Shown here piece by piece: positions 7,257-14,760 of a stretch of DNA of 24,348 nucleotides (its first letter is position 1; every line of letters starts with the position of its first letter). Source of the DNA: JAAFIP01 sp043718065 (GTDB lineage Bacteria > Pseudomonadota > Gammaproteobacteria > Burkholderiales > Burkholderiaceae_C); NCBI GenBank assembly GCA_043718065.1, contig JAYSWJ010000203.1, positions 1 to 24,348 on the forward strand. The letters are read 5' to 3'. A model generated the notes under the pieces. That model did no database searches and was not told the DNA's origin. It saw only the letters and a program-made list of their open reading frames with translations. A program made the position numbers and the translations under genes.

Positions 7257-7925
7257 TTACTTTACCAACATTGCCAGCGGCGTGAGCAGCAAATCAACCA
7301 GGCCGTAGGTAAGGCTCATCAAGGGGCGCATCCACACCGCGCCTATCACGCCGGTGATGACCAAAGCCATCACTACAAAAAAGCCATATGGCTCAACGCG
7401 GCTGACCATTTCGGCCTGGCGGTACGGCAGCAGGCCTACCAAAATACGGCCACCGTCCAGCGGTGGCAAGGGGAACAAATTGAAGACAAACATCACCACG
7501 TTGACCAGTATGCCGGCTTTGCACATTTCAACAAAAAAGCGCTCGTTCAGACCCATACCGACGACGATGTAGAACAGCGCGCCCCATAGGATGGCTTGCA
7601 ATAAATTAACAGCAGGCCCCGCCAGCGCTACCCAAATCATGTGGCGTTTAGGGTCACGCAGGTTGCCAAAGCGCACGGGCACAGGTTTGGCATAGCCAAA
7701 CAAAAACGTACCGGAGGTGGCAAAGTACAGCATCAGCGGCATGGCTATGGTGCCAATAGGGTCGATATGCTTAAGCGGGTTCAGCGTGATGCGCCCCAGC
7801 ACATAGGCAGTGTTGTCACCAAAATAACGCGCTGCGTAGCCGTGCGCTGCCTCATGCACAGTGATGGCAAATAGCACTGGCAGGGCATAGATGAGAACGG
7901 TTTGTATCAGGTTAGAAATATCCAT
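7257..7925 (-). CDS. Site-2 protease family (M50) membrane metalloprotease
   Basis: Intramembrane zinc protease of the compact S2P/M50 group; 222 residues with about five or six membrane segments. The zinc-binding HEAAH motif is at residues 24-28 in the first helix. The third zinc ligand is the Asp of LPPLDGGRI near residue 155, in the family's later core helix. There are no PDZ domains, so it is not RseP itself. Small S2Ps like this are common just before trpS in Burkholderiales (from memory); substrates are unknown. It starts at ATG 7925, preceded by GACAAT and six bases, with no Shine-Dalgarno. trpS follows after 3 nt. Confidence 0.93.
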   Translation of the reverse strand: MDISNLIQTVLIYALPVLFAITVHEAAHGYAARYFGDNTAYVLGRITLNPLKHIDPIGTIAMPLMLYFATSGTFLFGYAKPVPVRFGNLRDPKRHMIWVALAGPAVNLLQAILWGALFYIVVGMGLNERFFVEMCKAGILVNVVMFVFNLFPLPPLDGGRILVGLLPYRQAEMVSRVEPYGFFVVMALVITGVIGAVWMRPLMSLTYGLVDLLLTPLAMLVK

Positions 7926-7931
7926 GCAGCT

Positions 7932-7937
7932 ATTGTC
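7932..7937 (-). promoter_or_regulatory. -10 element of the site-2 protease-trpS operon
   Basis: GACAAT on the minus strand ends 6 bases before ATG 7925. TTCAAA (minus strand, 7961-7956) lies 18 bp upstream as a possible -35. The short distance predicts a leaderless or nearly leaderless transcript. Confidence 0.4.
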
Positions 7938-7994
7938 TCAGACTCGGGGTGCGGGTTTGAACGATAGCTGTCATTTAAGGGCTGATAACCAGTT

Positions 7995-8615
7995 TTACAA
8001 GCCTAATCGTGCCAAATCTCCCCGGCCTTGGCGTACCACTTCAATGCCGTCTGTCAGGTCAATCACCGTGGTGGGTTCGCTGGTGCAGGCTCCGGCGTCA
8101 ATGATGGCAGCCAGCTCGTGTTCAAACTGGGCGCGGATCTCGTCAGCATCGTTTAATGCTGCGGTTTGGCCAGGGGCAATCAACGTGGTGGCCAGCAGGG
8201 GCGCGCCGTGCAGGGCTAGCAGTTCTTGCAGGGTGTGGTGGTCGGGCACGCGCAGGCCAATGGTAAGGCGTTTGGGATGACTCAAGCGGCGGGGCACTTC
8301 TTTGGTGGCCTCTAGGATAAAGGTGTACGGCCCCGGCGTGCCCGCTTTGATCAAGCGAAACTGCGTGTTGTCTACCCTGGCATAAGTGGCCAGTTCTTTT
8401 AAGTCGCGGCACAGCAAGGTAAGGTGGTGTTTGTCGTCTACGCCGCGAATGCGGCGCAACGCGTCGGCTGCAGCTTTGTCGTCCAAGTGGCAGGCCAGCG
8501 CGTAGCTGGAATCAGTAGGCACGGCCACAATGCCGCCTTTGCCTAGCAACGCAACGGCTTGCTTGAGCAGGCGCGGCTGTGGGTTATCGGGGTGAACTTG
8601 AAAATGTTGTGCCAT
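7995..8615 (-). CDS. YciO/TsaC-family L-threonylcarbamoyladenylate synthase-like protein
   Basis: 206 residues, the same length as E. coli YciO. The family makes threonylcarbamoyl-AMP from threonine, bicarbonate and ATP for the t6A modification of ANN-decoding tRNAs. YciO is a paralogue with weaker or uncertain activity, so the exact role is open. Evidence is the N-terminal HPDNPQPRLL, the substrate-site stretch GGIVAVPTDSSYALAC, the KHHLTLLCRDL segment and a late GPYTFILEATKEVPRRL region. It lacks the extra Sua5 C-terminal domain. In E. coli, yciO sits beside the RNase AM gene; here the two are separated by two other genes (8710-10925). Start is ATG 8615, with TAGTAT nine bases upstream. Confidence 0.92.
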   Translation of the reverse strand: MAQHFQVHPDNPQPRLLKQAVALLGKGGIVAVPTDSSYALACHLDDKAAADALRRIRGVDDKHHLTLLCRDLKELATYARVDNTQFRLIKAGTPGPYTFILEATKEVPRRLSHPKRLTIGLRVPDHHTLQELLALHGAPLLATTLIAPGQTAALNDADEIRAQFEHELAAIIDAGACTSEPTTVIDLTDGIEVVRQGRGDLARLGL

Positions 8616-8624
8616 GGGGTGTGC

Positions 8625-8630
8625 ATACTA
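8625..8630 (-). promoter_or_regulatory. Possible -10 of the yciO-like gene
   Basis: TAGTAT on the minus strand ends 9 bases before ATG 8615, so the expected transcription start is about two bases before the start codon. No Shine-Dalgarno is visible between them. Confidence 0.3.
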
Positions 8631-8709
8631 CACCAACAAGCTACGGTGGCCTGTCTGTCTGCAGCGATGAGACGCAACACTTTTAAAACCGCACTGCTGC
8701 AGGCAAGCA

Positions 8710-9903
8710 CTAAGGTGTTTGTCTCGTTTCAATCTTAAAAGCAAACGCAATATATTCTTGCATCATGGCCCAGCGTGCGTTGGTTGAGTAACCATCGGTG
8801 GGTACCAGCTTAGCAAAGAAGTCCGCCGGCGGAAATACCATCGGGTTGGATTTGATGTCGGCATTGATAAATTCTAGTGCGGCACTGTTACCGTTTGGGT
8901 AACTAGTTTCATTAGACATGCGGGCCGAGTTTTTGGCTTTGAGGTAAAAATTGATGAAGGCATGCGCGTTTTTCGGGTGTTTTGCGTTGACCGGTATCAC
9001 TAACGCGTCTATGAACATTAAAGTGCCTTGCGCGGGCAGTAGACCGATTAATTCATCTTTGCTACCGTTTTTCTTAAGTGCCGCAATGGATGTGTTGATG
9101 TCTCCCGACCAAGCAATCGCGATACAAGTTTTATCGGCAGACATGACATCAATTATTTTGGAACTGAATATGCCAATATCTTTGCGGACTGACTTAAGCA
9201 TGGTGGCGGTTTTTTTATAGTCGTCGACATTTTGTGAGTAAGGAGGAATACCCAAATAATGCAATGCTAGTGGAATGATCTCGCTAGGCGAGTCGAGGTA
9301 GGCGACACCACAAGACTTTAGGCGGCTTGTATAAGCAGGGTTAAAAACCAAGTCGAGTTCTTTTTCAGGGTACGGTAGGCCAGCTAGAGCCTTGATAACC
9401 CGCGTTTTATTAACAAAAACAGTGGTGTGCCCCCAAGCCCATGGTACAAAATATTTGTTACCAGGGTCTGAAATCTCCATCGACTTCATAAACTTAGGAT
9501 CTAAATTTACATAGTTGGGCAGTAGTTGTTTATTCAGAGCTTGGTAGTAGCCTTGGGATGCTTGCGTTTTACCGTAATTAAGGCTAGGAACCACTAGGTC
9601 GTCACTGTCCATCTTTGATCTCACTTGGTTTTCCAGCACTTCGTTAGTGGCGTAGGTGCGATAGTTCACCTTGATACCCGTTTCCAGCTCAAAGTCTTTC
9701 AGCATGGTTTCCGGAATGTAATCCGTCCAATTGCTGAAATTCAGTACGGCCTCTTCGGCGGTGGTTGAGACTGCCGCTACGGGCGCCGTGACTGGGCTGG
9801 ACGCTGAATTTGAAGCAACTTTTCTGGTGGCCTCGCCAGACGAGGGCGAACAAGCCAACACACTTAAAGCCAGTACACCTGTCAATAGGATTGAATACAA
9901 CAT
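8710..9903 (-). CDS. PotF-like polyamine-binding lipoprotein (orphan)
   Basis: Periplasmic solute-binding protein of the PotD/PotF family; 397 residues. It has a lipoprotein signal with the lipobox LSVLAC (Cys18) and then a Ser/Ala-rich linker. The mature part starts NFSNWTDYIPETMLKDFE, like PotF YNWSDYI. Polyamine-contact positions look kept: Trp/Asp/Tyr in NWTDYI, Ser in LVVPS, Trp and Asp in AWSGD and Asp in FIDALVIP. LKSCGVAYLDSP and YPPAD-like FPPADFFAKL also match PotF. No ATPase or permease genes (potG/H/I) are nearby, so it may serve a distant transporter or act in sensing. One counted line (9121-9180) is 33% GC against roughly 60-70% in yciO, suggesting transfer. Start ATG 9903. Confidence 0.9.
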   Translation of the reverse strand: MLYSILLTGVLALSVLACSPSSGEATRKVASNSASSPVTAPVAAVSTTAEEAVLNFSNWTDYIPETMLKDFELETGIKVNYRTYATNEVLENQVRSKMDSDDLVVPSLNYGKTQASQGYYQALNKQLLPNYVNLDPKFMKSMEISDPGNKYFVPWAWGHTTVFVNKTRVIKALAGLPYPEKELDLVFNPAYTSRLKSCGVAYLDSPSEIIPLALHYLGIPPYSQNVDDYKKTATMLKSVRKDIGIFSSKIIDVMSADKTCIAIAWSGDINTSIAALKKNGSKDELIGLLPAQGTLMFIDALVIPVNAKHPKNAHAFINFYLKAKNSARMSNETSYPNGNSAALEFINADIKSNPMVFPPADFFAKLVPTDGYSTNARWAMMQEYIAFAFKIETRQTP

Positions 9904-10025
9904 AACTATAGATCAATAACTAAAAAATTAATATTAGCCTGATTTCTGCAAAACTGCTACTAAGTGTGTTTCGATATGCCCCCGACTGTGCAAAATTCCA
10001 CCGGGGCGTGCGATTTGCAAAACAA
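9904..10025. other. AT-rich spacer between PotF-like and EamA genes
   Basis: 122 bases without a gene. It is A/T-rich next to the PotF-like start and contains GCCCC/GGGGC arms (about 9977-10008) around a long loop with no T run. I see no clear promoter or terminator. Confidence 0.3.
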
Positions 10026-10925
10026 CTAGCTTTGCGCTACGGCCTGTGCCTCAAAAGCATTGCGCTGTTCGTGCGTAGTCAGCCATACGCCGGCCGCCCC
10101 GCACAACCCTATCATGCCCATGCCTAACATGGACCAGTGGTCGGGCACATAGCCAAACGCCAGCCAGCCGCCTGCCAAAGCGAAGGCTATTTGCGCGTAC
10201 TGGTAGGGCATCAGGGGCGCGGGCGGTGCTTTTTGGAAGGCTTTAATCAGCAAAAGATGCCCGGCGGTAGATGCTACGCCCATCAGCATGAGCAGCGCCC
10301 ACAGCCGCCAGTCACTGATCCACACAAACGCAAAAGGTAGCGCTAAGCTGGCCACTGCCATACCCACTAAGCCGGTGGTCAGATGCATCGCCATAGGGGC
10401 TTCTGTGCGGGCCATGCGCACGGTCAGCAACTGAAAGCCTGCGTTGCCCGCCACACAGCCTAGCGGCAGCAGCAAAACTGCGTCAAATCCATCGGCAAAA
10501 GGCCGAATAATCACGATCGTGCCCACAAAACTACCAATCACTAGCAGCCAACGCAGCAGCGTTACATGCTGCTTCATGGCGGTGGCGGCAATTAAAGTAA
10601 TGACCAGCGGCGTAATCATTACCACTGCGGTAAATTCACTCACCGGCATCACTTTGAGGCTAGCAAATGCAAAACCGGTACTGATCAACAGCAGCACCCC
10701 GCGCAGCACATGCAGGCCCCGGTGCGACGTGCGCAGCGCGCCCAGCCCTTGCTTGGGCAGCAACCACGCGGCTGCGGCTACAGCTTGAAAGGTGTAGCGC
10801 ACCCACAGCGCCATCAAAATAGGAACGAACGCGCTAACGTACTGAACCGTGGTGTCCAAAACCGCAAAACAGGCGGTGGCGGCGATGGTGAAAACAATGC
10901 CTGCTAAGGCGTGGCGACTGTGCAT
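10026..10925 (-). CDS. EamA (DMT superfamily) transporter
   Basis: 299-residue inner-membrane protein with about ten hydrophobic helices in two tandem halves, the standard EamA/RhaT arrangement. It begins with a helix containing ATACFAVLDTTVQYV. The first half has SEFTAVVMITPLVITLIAA and the second half has PLMPYQYAQIAFALAGGWLAFG, the paired signature regions of the family. The C-terminal tail after residue 280 is polar and probably cytoplasmic. Substrate is not predictable; family members export amino acids, purines, sugars or drugs. It starts at ATG 10925, 36 bases after the PHP gene, and no Shine-Dalgarno is evident. It and the PotF-like gene separate two genes (rnm-like and yciO-like) that are neighbours in E. 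coli. Confidence 0.92.
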   Translation of the reverse strand: MHSRHALAGIVFTIAATACFAVLDTTVQYVSAFVPILMALWVRYTFQAVAAAAWLLPKQGLGALRTSHRGLHVLRGVLLLISTGFAFASLKVMPVSEFTAVVMITPLVITLIAATAMKQHVTLLRWLLVIGSFVGTIVIIRPFADGFDAVLLLPLGCVAGNAGFQLLTVRMARTEAPMAMHLTTGLVGMAVASLALPFAFVWISDWRLWALLMLMGVASTAGHLLLIKAFQKAPPAPLMPYQYAQIAFALAGGWLAFGYVPDHWSMLGMGMIGLCGAAGVWLTTHEQRNAFEAQAVAQS

Positions 10926-10961
10926 GAATGGCTTGAATGAATCTGGCAGTAAGCAGCCAGG

Positions 10962-11837
10962 TTAAACGCTGGCTGCGTATTGAATGCGCGGCTCGATCAG
11001 TTCCCACACAGGGGTTAGCTCGCCGCTGAGGTAGGGCAAGCCGCCCAGGTCAATACGGCTCTCGGTGGGGCTGTGAAAATCACTCCCGCGTGAGGCAGCA
11101 AGATTAAATTCGTTGGCGGTTTCGGCGTATTTGGCGTATTCGGCCACGGTGTGGCTGCCGGTAACCACCTCGGTGGCTTGGCCGCCGTGGGCTTTGAATT
11201 CGGTGAACAGCGCGTACTCTTCGTTGACGGTAAATTTATAACGGCCGGGGTGCGCTATTACGGCTACGCCGCCTGCATCGGTAATCCAGTGCACGGCGTC
11301 GCGCAGGCTGGCCCAGCGGGTGGGTACATAGCCGGGGTTGCCTTCGGTGAGGTATTTGCGAAAAACCTCATGTGTTTCGCTGCACACACCGGTTTCTACT
11401 AAAAAGCGGGCAAAGTGGGTGCGCGAGATCAGCTCGGGGTTGCCTACGTATTTCAGCGCGCCTTCGTACGCACCGTGAATGCCTACTTTGGCCAAGCCTG
11501 CCGCCATCTCTTGCGCGCGCGCGCCGCGCCCGCCGCGTGTGGCCAGCAGGCCCGCGTGCATGGCAGCGTTATTAGCGTCAAAGCCCAAGCCCACAATGTG
11601 CACTGTCTCGTGCGCAAAGGTCACCGATATTTCGGTGCCGGTAAGATAGTGCAAGCCGTTGGCGTGCGCTGCAGCCAGCGCGCGCGCTTGGCCTGCAATT
11701 TCGTCATGGTCGGTCAGCGCCCACAGCTCTACGCCGTTGGTTTTGGCGCGCTGAGCAAGGGCTTCGGGGGTGAGGGTGCCATCAGACACTACGCTGTGGC
11801 AGTGGAGATCGGCGTTGAGAATAGATTTTTTCTGCAC
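10962..11837 (-). CDS. rnm: PHP-domain phosphoesterase, RNase AM-like (YciV/TrpH)
   Basis: 291-residue PHP metallo-phosphoesterase. In E. coli the homologue RNase AM (Rnm, formerly YciV/TrpH) is a 5'-3' exonuclease that trims the 5' ends of rRNAs and degrades short oligonucleotides. Metal-binding motifs are DLHCHSVVSDG near the start, WALTDHDEIAG, GTEISV, HIVGLGFD, VIAHPGRY and the late SRGSDFHSP. The start is probably GTG 11837, giving MQKKSILNADLHCHS; the nearby ATG at 11845 is out of frame. TAAAAT lies 6 bases before this GTG and there is no Shine-Dalgarno, as at several other genes here. Function rests on homology, and the symbol is by analogy. Confidence 0.88.
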   Translation of the reverse strand: MQKKSILNADLHCHSVVSDGTLTPEALAQRAKTNGVELWALTDHDEIAGQARALAAAHANGLHYLTGTEISVTFAHETVHIVGLGFDANNAAMHAGLLATRGGRGARAQEMAAGLAKVGIHGAYEGALKYVGNPELISRTHFARFLVETGVCSETHEVFRKYLTEGNPGYVPTRWASLRDAVHWITDAGGVAVIAHPGRYKFTVNEEYALFTEFKAHGGQATEVVTGSHTVAEYAKYAETANEFNLAASRGSDFHSPTESRIDLGGLPYLSGELTPVWELIEPRIQYAASV

Positions 11838-11843
11838 TGCACC

Positions 11844-11849
11844 ATTTTA
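11844..11849 (-). promoter_or_regulatory. -10 element of the PHP-domain gene
   Basis: TAAAAT on the minus strand ends 6 bases before GTG 11837. The -35 region is weak. If used, it would give a leaderless mRNA with a GTG start. Confidence 0.4.
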
Positions 11850-11904
11850 CTGGCCTTTGCATACCCTAGGTGCTGTGGATGGTATGCCAGTCTACCTGCA
11901 AGGT

Positions 11905-11958
11905 GCTATTAATTTAATAGCTGCTTGAGCAGTATTTACTTGGGTTATAAGCCTAAAA
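11905..11958 (+). repeat. Dispersed repeat A, copy 3
   Basis: GCTATTAATTTAATAGCTG followed by CTTGAGCAG and a tail TTACTTGGGTTATAAGCCTAAAA. It lies in the 156-base gap between recJ and the PHP gene. It shares the 17-base core with copy 1 and the CTTGGGTT...CCTAAAA tail with copy 4. Confidence 0.8.
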
Positions 11959-11993
11959 TTCATTAAATTAGCCTCTAAAAACACACAAATTCA

Positions 11994-13721
11994 CTAAAAC
12001 CCTTCTACACCTTCCACAAAGAACTTTACGCGCCGCACACCCTGCCATTCGTCGGCCTCTAGCCTGAAAGCCATTTTTACCTTGGGTGGCAAGGGCGCTG
12101 TGTGGCCAAACCAGATACCGTCGACCGGCTGGCCTTGATGCTTAAGCTTGAGCGACAAATGCTTATCGCCCACCAGCCGCTGCGACACGACTTCAATTTC
12201 TTCGCTAAACACCGGCGGCGCAAAACCTTGGCCCCAGACGGTTTGGTTCAATGTGTCGGCAATGTCGGTGCGGCGGTATTCGGCGGGCAGCATGCCATCG
12301 GTTTCCAATCGGCGCAGCAAGGTGGCTTTGTCGATCCACTTGGCAGCTACTTCTTGCAGTGCTGCTTCAAATGTCTCAAAGTTTTCTTCTTCAATCGTGC
12401 AGCCCGCCGCCATGGCGTGGCCGCCAAAGCGCAGCAGTACGCCCGGGTATTGCTTGGCAATGTAGTCCAGCGCATCGCGCAAATGAAAGCCTGCTATCGA
12501 CCGGCCCGAACCTTTAAGCAAATGCTCTTGCCCCTCGGCCCCGCTGGGCGCAAAGACGAAGGCAGGGCGGTGCAATTTATCTTTGATGCGCGAGGCCACG
12601 ATGCCTACCACGCCTTCGTGAAAATCGGGGTCGAAAATGGCTACAGCGCTAGGTGGCTCCTCACTTTCGTCAAACATGGTTTCTGCGGCCTGCTCAGCTT
12701 GCTCGCGCATGCCGGCTTCAATGTCGCGGCGGGTGCGGTTGATGCTGTCGAGCATTTTGGCCAGCTCGTCGGCGCGCGCAGGGTCGTCGGTCAGCAGGCA
12801 TTCAATACCCAGGCTCATGTCGTCTAAGCGGCCTGCGGCGTTGATGCGCGGGCCCAGTGCAAAGCCAAAATCGAAGGTGCTGGCCAGCTCGCGTTTGCGG
12901 CCTGCTGCTTCAAAAAGGCTAGCTATGCCAGCTGGAAACGCTTGCGCTTTGAGGCGTTTAAGGCCTTGGGACACGAGGCGGCGGTTATTGGCGTCTAGCT
13001 TGACTACGTCGGCTACTGTGCCTAGGGCGACGATAGGTAAGAGCAGATCAAGTTTGGGTTGACTGGCTTGGTCAAACACGCCGCGTGTGCGCAGTTCGGC
13101 CCTTAAAGCTAGCAAAACGTAAAACATCACTCCCACACCGGCAATCGACTTACTTTCAAACGTGCAACCTGGCTGGTTGGGATTAACGATCACATCGGCA
13201 TCGGGCAAAAACACAATGCCGTCTTTTTGCGCAGGCAAGTGGTGGTCGGTGACCAGTACTTGCAGTCCCAGGGCCTTGGCGGTGGCCACGCCTTCGACGC
13301 TGGCAATGCCGTTGTCCACGGTAATCAGCACGTCTGCGCCGCTGTCTTTCACGCGCTGCGAGATGGGCGGCGTGAGGCCATAGCCGTCTACCACGCGGTC
13401 GGGCACGATGTAGCTGACATGTTGGGCACCCAGCAACTTTAGGCCGCGCAGGCCGACGGCGCAAGCAGTGGCGCCATCGCAGTCGTAGTCGGCCACGATG
13501 CACAGTTTTTTATTCGCGGCTATGGCATCGGCCAGCAACACGGCCGCCGCTGCGCAGCCCAGCAGCGTGGAGGGCGGTAACAGCTTGCCCAGGCCGTCGT
13601 CTAGTTCTTCTTTGGTGCTTACGCCGCGCGCGGCGTACAGGCGCGCCAGCAGCGGGTGTACGCCAGCTTCTTCTAGTGCAAAGGCGGCGCGGGGAGAGGT
13701 GTCGCGTACTATTAATTTCAT
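11994..13721 (-). CDS. recJ: Single-stranded-DNA-specific exonuclease RecJ
   Basis: 5'-3' single-strand exonuclease of recombination and mismatch/base-excision repair; about 575 residues, standard length. DHH-family motifs are VADYDCDGAT (residues 77-84), DNGIAS (about 136-141), DHH (159-161) and ALGTVADVV. The core continues with RINAAGRLDD and the DHHA1 motif FGGHAMAAG, and ends with the OB-like nucleic-acid-binding domain. I chose ATG 13721, giving MKLIVRDTSP, over a longer in-frame reading to 13841 that would run into the upstream gene. This ATG overlaps the TGA of the RpfE-like gene as ATGA, so translation is likely coupled. Both codons and the first residues (MKLIV) lie inside a copy of dispersed repeat A. 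Confidence 0.96.
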   Translation of the reverse strand: MKLIVRDTSPRAAFALEEAGVHPLLARLYAARGVSTKEELDDGLGKLLPPSTLLGCAAAAVLLADAIAANKKLCIVADYDCDGATACAVGLRGLKLLGAQHVSYIVPDRVVDGYGLTPPISQRVKDSGADVLITVDNGIASVEGVATAKALGLQVLVTDHHLPAQKDGIVFLPDADVIVNPNQPGCTFESKSIAGVGVMFYVLLALRAELRTRGVFDQASQPKLDLLLPIVALGTVADVVKLDANNRRLVSQGLKRLKAQAFPAGIASLFEAAGRKRELASTFDFGFALGPRINAAGRLDDMSLGIECLLTDDPARADELAKMLDSINRTRRDIEAGMREQAEQAAETMFDESEEPPSAVAIFDPDFHEGVVGIVASRIKDKLHRPAFVFAPSGAEGQEHLLKGSGRSIAGFHLRDALDYIAKQYPGVLLRFGGHAMAAGCTIEEENFETFEAALQEVAAKWIDKATLLRRLETDGMLPAEYRRTDIADTLNQTVWGQGFAPPVFSEEIEVVSQRLVGDKHLSLKLKHQGQPVDGIWFGHTAPLPPKVKMAFRLEADEWQGVRRVKFFVEGVEGF

Positions 13722-13761
13722 AGCTGGTTGAGCAGGTTTCTCTTGGGTTGCTGACCTAAAA
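13706..13761 (+). repeat. Dispersed repeat A, copy 4 (carries rpfE-like stop and recJ start)
   Basis: The 21 bases 13706-13726 are identical to 18514-18534. The tail GGTTGAGCAGGTTT...CTTGGGTT...CCTAAAA follows the repeat consensus. On the minus strand the CAT at 13719-13721 is the recJ start, and the overlapping TCA at 13718-13720 is the stop of the upstream gene. Confidence 0.85.
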
Positions 13762-14695
13762 GTCTTATAAAAGGGTGCTTTAAACGTTGCGCTAGCGTGG
13801 GGCTGAAGCTGCGCCAATGCTGCGCTGCGCGTTCGCCGCACAAGATCAGCTCAAAGCGCTCGCCACGCCAAGCTTTGTCACTCAGGTCTTTCAGCACGGT
13901 ACTGTCTAATTGCTCCCAAGCCGCGCTCCAGCTGTCCCAGTTTTCGTGCAGCGCAGGGGTGTGTAAATCGTCCAGCACGGTAATGCTGGGTTGTGCTAGT
14001 ATGTCTGCGGGCAAAGCACCTGCACCGCTAACCCAAAACGAGTTGACTGCCAGCAGGCCAGCAGCTTGCCTGCGGTCGTTGACCGGGTGCGTGTACAGCA
14101 GCATTTGCATTTCGTTTTGCAGGCGGCGTAGCGGCGCGGCCTGCGCGCCCTCAGGCATCCAGGCGTTGACGTTGCGGCCCACTACACGGTCTAGCGACGC
14201 GGTGGCCAGCCCATCAAACAGCGAGCTTTGGGCAAACCAGCGCGTGGCGCTGTCGTAGTGCAGCATAATGCCGTCCTCGGCAAAGTACGGGCGCACGGCC
14301 TCTAGCACGGTGCGCGAATCTTCTTCGGTCAGGTGCAAACCATCGGGGTGCAGCATTTGAATTTGATCGACGCCTACATGCCAAAAGCACGGTGTAATCG
14401 TGGCCCAAGCTTGGCTGTTTTGGTAGCCAAATGCTTGAGAGTTCGACAATTCGTGTGCTGCCCACGGCGTTTTACCGTCGCCTGCCCACAGGCCCATGTG
14501 CTGGGCCAGCGCCCGCTCGTGCGGCGGGCTAAGCGTGTATTCATCGGCTATATCTACAGGTTGCAAAGCCATGCGTTGCAGCAGTTTGTCAAGGTGCGGC
14601 AGTTGCAAACTGTCCCATGCGCGGGCGCAACCTTCGGAACCAACGGATGCAAACGGAATCAGACAGTAAAGTGTGTGGGGGAGTGCGGGTGGCAT
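13718..14695 (-). CDS. RpfE-like / phosphoglycerate-mutase-like protein upstream of recJ
   Basis: About 325 residues. It resembles the family annotated as RpfE-type regulatory protein or cofactor-independent phosphoglycerate-mutase-like, which in Xanthomonas also lies beside recJ; the biochemical role is not established. Visible stretches are a Trp- and His-rich middle (HMGLWAGDGKTPWAAHE, WATITPCFWHVGVDQI), LHLTEEDSR, LHYDSATRWFA, VVGRNVNAWMPEG and VNSFWVSGAGALP. I see no signal peptide or membrane helix and no full catalytic set of a true mutase. The start is ATG 14695 (MPPALPHTLYCLIPF), preceded by CACAAT and CACAGCT. Its last residues (about NLLNQL) are encoded by dispersed repeat A, so its C-terminus is probably not ancestral. 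Confidence 0.75.
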   Translation of the reverse strand: MPPALPHTLYCLIPFASVGSEGCARAWDSLQLPHLDKLLQRMALQPVDIADEYTLSPPHERALAQHMGLWAGDGKTPWAAHELSNSQAFGYQNSQAWATITPCFWHVGVDQIQMLHPDGLHLTEEDSRTVLEAVRPYFAEDGIMLHYDSATRWFAQSSLFDGLATASLDRVVGRNVNAWMPEGAQAAPLRRLQNEMQMLLYTHPVNDRRQAAGLLAVNSFWVSGAGALPADILAQPSITVLDDLHTPALHENWDSWSAAWEQLDSTVLKDLSDKAWRGERFELILCGERAAQHWRSFSPTLAQRLKHPFIRLLGQQPKRNLLNQL

Positions 14696-14702
14696 AGCTG
14701 TG

Positions 14703-14708
14703 ATTGTG
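14703..14708 (-). promoter_or_regulatory. -10 element of the rpfE-like-recJ operon
   Basis: CACAAT on the minus strand ends 7 bases before ATG 14695. The 15 bases ACAATCACAGCTATG are identical to those spanning the serS -10 and start. No Shine-Dalgarno is present, so a leaderless mRNA is likely. Confidence 0.4.
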
Positions 14709-14760
14709 ACGCCTGAAAGAGCCTTTGCAGTAATGCCACAATAGCGCAAAACCATCATTT

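Noticed and set aside
8616..8709. Terminator between PotF-like and yciO-like genes
   Set aside because: Only imperfect CTGCAG-centred arms are present, with no stable stem followed by T residues.
12102..12827. Long open frame (241 codons) on the + strand antisense to recJ
   Set aside because: It lies wholly within recJ, has no family resemblance, and is explained by the high GC and codon bias of recJ.
13722..13841. Longer recJ reading starting at 13841
   Set aside because: It would run 120 bases into the RpfE-like gene; the ATG at 13721 overlaps that gene's stop and gives a family-like N-terminus.
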